NCBI RefSeq assembly: GCF_036634175.1
Contig: NZ_JAZIFX010000001.1
Span: forward strand, 1-64,000
Direction of reading: 5' to 3'
DNA length: 64,000 bases
Origin: Streptomyces sp. P9-A2
Lineage (GTDB): Bacteria > Actinomycetota > Actinomycetes > Streptomycetales > Streptomycetaceae
Made by a program: the position numbers and the translations under genes. Of the stretch, positions 61,086-64,000 are shown in pieces. Positions within the stretch are counted from its first letter, which is position 1. Every line of letters begins with the position of its first letter. The notes under the pieces were generated by a model. The model was not told the origin of the DNA. It worked only from the letters and a program-made list of their open reading frames with translations, and did no database searches.

Positions 61086-62260
61086 CGGTGCTCCTTCGTC
61101 GGGTCCTGCGCTGCGGGGCCTGCGCTCACCACGCCCGTCTCGACGAGCCGGGCGGCGTCGAGCCCGAGGGAGGTGAGGATGTCGTGGCTGTGCTGTCCGG
61201 GCAGCGGCGGCGGCGTCGGCTCGTGCGGCTCGGAGCCCGAGAACCGGGGTGCCGTACCCGCCTGGAGGACGCCGTCGTGCCTGCGCAGCGACCGCCGGGA
61301 CCTGATGTGCGGGTGGTCGGCGGCCTCGGTGAGACCGAGGACCGGGGTCACGCAGCAGTCGGTCCGCTCGAACTCCGCCGCCCACGCGTCACGGGTGCGG
61401 GTGGCGAAGACGGCGGCCATCCGGCGGCGCAGGTCCGGCCAGCGGGACTCGTCGAGCTGGTGACGCGGGTCGTCGTCGAGGCCGAGCCGGCGCAGCAGCT
61501 CCGCGTAGAACTTCCCCTCGCCCGCGCCGACGGCGACGTATCCGCCGTCGGAGCACTCGTAGACGGAGTAGAAGGGCGCGCCCCCGTCGAGGACGTTCAC
61601 CCCGCGGCGGTCCTGCCACATGCCCCCGGCGTACATCGCGTGGGTGCTGGACAGCAGGTGGGAGACGCCGTCGACGATCGCGGCGTCGACGACCTGCCCG
61701 GTGCCGCTGACCGCGGTCTCCCGCAGCGCGGCGAGGAGTCCGATGACGAGGTAGGTGGCGCCGCCGCCGAAGTCTCCCACGTAGTTGACCGGGATCTGCG
61801 GCGGTCCGCCGGCGCCGCCGATGCCGTGCAGCGCTCCGGTGAGGGCGATGTAGTTGATGTCGTGGCCGGCGGTCGCGGACAGCGGGCCCTCCTGGCCCCA
61901 GCCGGTCATCCTGGCGTACACCAGCCTGGGGTTGCGGGCCAGGCAGACGTCCGGGCCGAGTCCGAGCCGCTCGGCGACGCCGGGCCGGAAGGGCTCGGTC
62001 AGGGCGTCGGCCCGTTCGGCGAGCCGGAGGACGATCTCCACCGCCTCGGGCTTCTTCAGGTCCAGGGCGAGGGACCGCTTGCCGCGGTTGAGCAGGTCGA
62101 ACCTGGGCTCGGCGGCGGCCTCGACCCCGCCGTGCGCGGCCCGCGCCCGGTCGACGCGGATCACGTCCGCGCCGAGGTCGGCCATCAGCATGGTGGCGAA
62201 GGCGCTCGGGCCGAGACCGCCCAGTTCGACGATCGACAGCCCGCTCAGCGGTCCGGGCAT
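61082..62260 (-). CDS. alpha-methylacyl-CoA racemase-like family III CoA enzyme
   Basis: A 392-residue CaiB-fold enzyme. LSIVELGGLGPSAFATMLMADLGADVIRVDR, AGHDINYIAL (His133) and VGDFGGGATYL (Asp163) match the catalytic His/Asp pair of AMACR/Mcr, which has the same 30-residue spacing. Such racemases invert 2-methylacyl-CoA so that dehydrogenases can act, and imply a methyl-branched substrate. ATG at 62260 preferred for its AGGAGG. First gene of the operon with ferredoxin and MarR. Confidence 0.88.
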   Translation of the reverse strand: MPGPLSGLSIVELGGLGPSAFATMLMADLGADVIRVDRARAAHGGVEAAAEPRFDLLNRGKRSLALDLKKPEAVEIVLRLAERADALTEPFRPGVAERLGLGPDVCLARNPRLVYARMTGWGQEGPLSATAGHDINYIALTGALHGIGGAGGPPQIPVNYVGDFGGGATYLVIGLLAALRETAVSGTGQVVDAAIVDGVSHLLSSTHAMYAGGMWQDRRGVNVLDGGAPFYSVYECSDGGYVAVGAGEGKFYAELLRRLGLDDDPRHQLDESRWPDLRRRMAAVFATRTRDAWAAEFERTDCCVTPVLGLTEAADHPHIRSRRSLRRHDGVLQAGTAPRFSGSEPHEPTPPPLPGQHSHDILTSLGLDAARLVETGVVSAGPAAQDPTKEHR

Positions 62261-62315
62261 GGCTCCTCCTGCGGTCAGCACCGATGCGGGGGATCAGTGG
62301 CACCGACAGCGTAAA

Positions 62316-62330
62316 CCAATTAACGTATGG
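62316..62330. promoter_or_regulatory. cluster operator, divergent racemase/epimerase site
   Basis: CCAATTAACGTATGG preceded by TAAA and followed by TTATG; 12 of 15 positions, near-perfect AACCA...TGGTT palindrome. It covers the possible ATG at 62327 and ends 3 bases before the ATG at 62333. Confidence 0.82.
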
Positions 62331-62332
62331 TT

Positions 62333-63454
62333 ATGAAGTCCTCCCCTACCGCACTCGTCGTCGGCGGCACCGGTCCGAGCGGGCCGCACCTGATCACGGG
62401 CCTGTTGGAGCGCGGGTACGACGTCGAGATCCTGCACCGCGGGGTCCACGAACCGCCGGACCTGCCCGACGTCCGCCACCTCCACGCCGACCCGCACTTC
62501 CGCGAGACGCTGGACGCGGCGATCGGCTCCCGCACCTGGGACGTCGTCCTGGCCACCTACGGACGGCTCAGGACGGTCGCGCAGGCGTTCGCCGGGAAGT
62601 GCGGGCAGTTCATCGGCGTCGGCGGCGTCCCCGTCTACCGCGGCTTCTTCGAGCCGGAGGCCACCCGGCCCTACGGCATGCGGCTGCTCGCCCGCGAGGA
62701 CGGCACCCTCGCTGACGCCTACGAGCCGGTGGCGCCCTTCGCCGCGAAGATGGTGGCCGCCGAGCGGGAGGTGTTCCGGCTCGGCGCCGAGGGCGCGTAC
62801 GCCGCCACCATGGTCCGCTACTCCCAGATCTACGGGCCGCGCAACATCGTGCCGTGGGAGTGGGCCGTGATGAAGCGGATCGCGGACGGCAGGCGCCGGA
62901 TGATCCTGCCCGACGCCGGGCTGTGGATCGTGACCCGGTGCGCCGCGCGCAACGCCGCCGAGGTGCTGCTGTCCGCGGTCGGCAACCCGGCCTCCGCCGG
63001 CGAGGCGTTCAACGTCGCCGACGACGACCAGCAGACCACCCGCCAGTGGGCGGAGAGCATCGCCATGCTGCTCGGCGCGGAGCTGGAGTTCGTCGGCATC
63101 CCGTCCGAACTCGCCCCCTCCGCCATGGGTGAGCTGCTCTCCCCCACGGCCCGCCCGCACGTCCTCGTCGACGCCTCGCGCGCCAAGCGGCTGCTGGGCT
63201 ACCGCGAGGTCGTCACGGCCGCGGACGCCCTCGCCGAGACCGTCGCCTGGCTGGCCGAGAACCCCGTCACCGCCGAGGACTACCCGACGTACAACGCCCG
63301 GTTCGACTACGCGATGGAGGACCGGCTGCTGGCCGCCTGGGACCAGGCCCGCGACCTCGTCCGCCGGCAGGCGCCGGACACCCCCGTCGACATGGCCCAC
63401 CCGATGCCGCACCCCCGTGTGCCGTCCCTCCGGGCGGACGCTCGCGGTCGCTGA
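62333..63454 (+). CDS. NAD-dependent epimerase/dehydratase-like protein (paralogue 2)
   Basis: A 373-residue extended-SDR protein, GGTGPSGPHLI loop, RYSQIYGPRNIVPWEWAV, NVADDDQQTTRQWAE, ending MAHPMPHPRVPSL. Strongly similar end to end to the protein at 45694-46812; both lack an obvious YxxxK. Neither in-frame ATG (62327, 62333) has a ribosome site, and the operator lies over them, so translation is probably leaderless. Monocistronic, ended by a hairpin. Confidence 0.87.
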   Translation: MKSSPTALVVGGTGPSGPHLITGLLERGYDVEILHRGVHEPPDLPDVRHLHADPHFRETLDAAIGSRTWDVVLATYGRLRTVAQAFAGKCGQFIGVGGVPVYRGFFEPEATRPYGMRLLAREDGTLADAYEPVAPFAAKMVAAEREVFRLGAEGAYAATMVRYSQIYGPRNIVPWEWAVMKRIADGRRRMILPDAGLWIVTRCAARNAAEVLLSAVGNPASAGEAFNVADDDQQTTRQWAESIAMLLGAELEFVGIPSELAPSAMGELLSPTARPHVLVDASRAKRLLGYREVVTAADALAETVAWLAENPVTAEDYPTYNARFDYAMEDRLLAAWDQARDLVRRQAPDTPVDMAHPMPHPRVPSLRADARGR

Positions 63455-63463
63455 CCGAGGGTC

Positions 63464-63500
63464 CTCCGGCGGCTTCCCGGTGCCCGGGGAGCCGCCGGAG
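63464..63500 (+). terminator. hairpin after epimerase paralogue 2
   Basis: 11-bp perfect stem (63464-63474 with 63490-63500) extended inwards by TCCCGG/CCGGGG pairing; 9 bases after the stop. It marks the right edge of the cluster. Confidence 0.85.
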
Positions 63501-64000
63501 TCATGCGCGGCGCCGGGCCGGGCGACCGCGGACCTGAATCCGGGCCCGGGCGGCGACGGGGCAGAATCCACGCCCGGGACACCGTCGGCAGAAGGCGGGG
63601 CAGGGCCCGGGGACGCAAGGGGTAGCACCGCCCGGTGCGGGTGAGATGAACAAGCAGCCAGGGCTCCGGAGTGGCTCGGGCACGACCCCGCCTGAGCCGT
63701 CGGCCGAGGCGTGGGACCCGCACCCAGGCCTGGCAGCGACGGACAGGACCCCACCCACCCCGGCCCGGAGACGCACGCGGCGCCGAACCAGGCCACAAGG
63801 CCACAAGGCCACAAGGGGCAGGATCCCCGACCGAGTCGGCGATACATGAGAACCGGGTCCCGGGCCGTCGGCAGGACCCGCGGCCGAGCCCCTGCGTGAC
63901 CGGCAGGACCCACCCCCGGGCCCGGAGACGCACAGAACGCCGGGCCTCGCGGCGGCGAGGGGCAGGATCCCCCGCCCGAACCGGCGATACGCGAAGACCG
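63501..64000. repeat. non-coding region with imperfect direct repeats
   Basis: No gene supported. Blocks recur about 144-157 bp apart: CCCGGAGACGCAC (63764 and 63921) and GGGGCAGGATCCCC (63815 and 63959), the latter followed each time by CGGCGATAC. GCCACAAG is repeated three times in tandem near 63792-63815. Confidence 0.6.

Noticed and set aside
63792..63816. Possible CRISPR-like or phase-variation repeat
   Set aside because: Three tandem 8-mers with no spacers, no cas genes and no coding frame.

Overview
The window is high-GC actinobacterial DNA, most likely from a Streptomyces or close relative. Pointers are the codon use, frequent GTG/TTG starts, a small DUF6907-type protein, an NDMA-type alcohol dehydrogenase, a tripartite LacI-controlled sugar locus and a landscape of transposase scraps. 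No rRNA, tRNA, CRISPR array or replication origin is visible.

Layout. 0-2.8 kb: an IS3-family element whose transposase is split by an intact IS30-family element. 2.8-5.1 kb: a HEAT-like repeat protein and a frameshifted orphan. 5.1-14.2 kb: a galactoside-use locus, with a secreted glycoside hydrolase carrying carbohydrate-binding modules, an ABC sugar importer and a LacI repressor, divergent from a GH36 alpha-galactosidase; two perfect palindromes flank the LacI start. 14.2-18.1 kb: mostly non-coding, with remnants of three transposases and one exporter plus two small genes. 18.1-63.5 kb: a catabolic supercluster of about 35 genes in about twelve transcription units.

The supercluster. It holds an NDMA-type alcohol dehydrogenase, two cytochromes P450, two small ferredoxins, an F420/flavin luciferase-like oxidoreductase, an old-yellow-enzyme-type reductase, CaiB-family and AMACR-like CoA enzymes, three crotonases (one resembling the ring hydrolase EchA20), a thiolase, an ACAD10/11-type acyl-CoA dehydrogenase with an APH-type kinase (the LvaA/LvaC combination), and many SDRs. 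It also has three thiamine-diphosphate systems (KorAB, an AceE-like protein, a fused E1 alpha/beta), a branched-chain-type ABC importer with LivH, LivM and LivG in one polypeptide, two sibling binding proteins, an MFS exporter and one MarR regulator.

The main discovery is a repeated operator. An imperfect palindrome of about 15 bp (hand consensus CCWAACARYGTTTGG, often flanked by TAA and TTA) sits once in front of each transcription unit from 18 to 62 kb: eleven good matches and one weaker. Apparently unrelated operons are therefore probably one regulon, with the MarR protein at 60.4-60.9 kb, itself downstream of such a site, as the obvious candidate regulator. The enzyme set suggests uptake and stepwise degradation of a methyl-branched, probably cyclic (terpenoid- or steroid-like) acid through CoA thioesters. 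The substrate is inferred, not shown.
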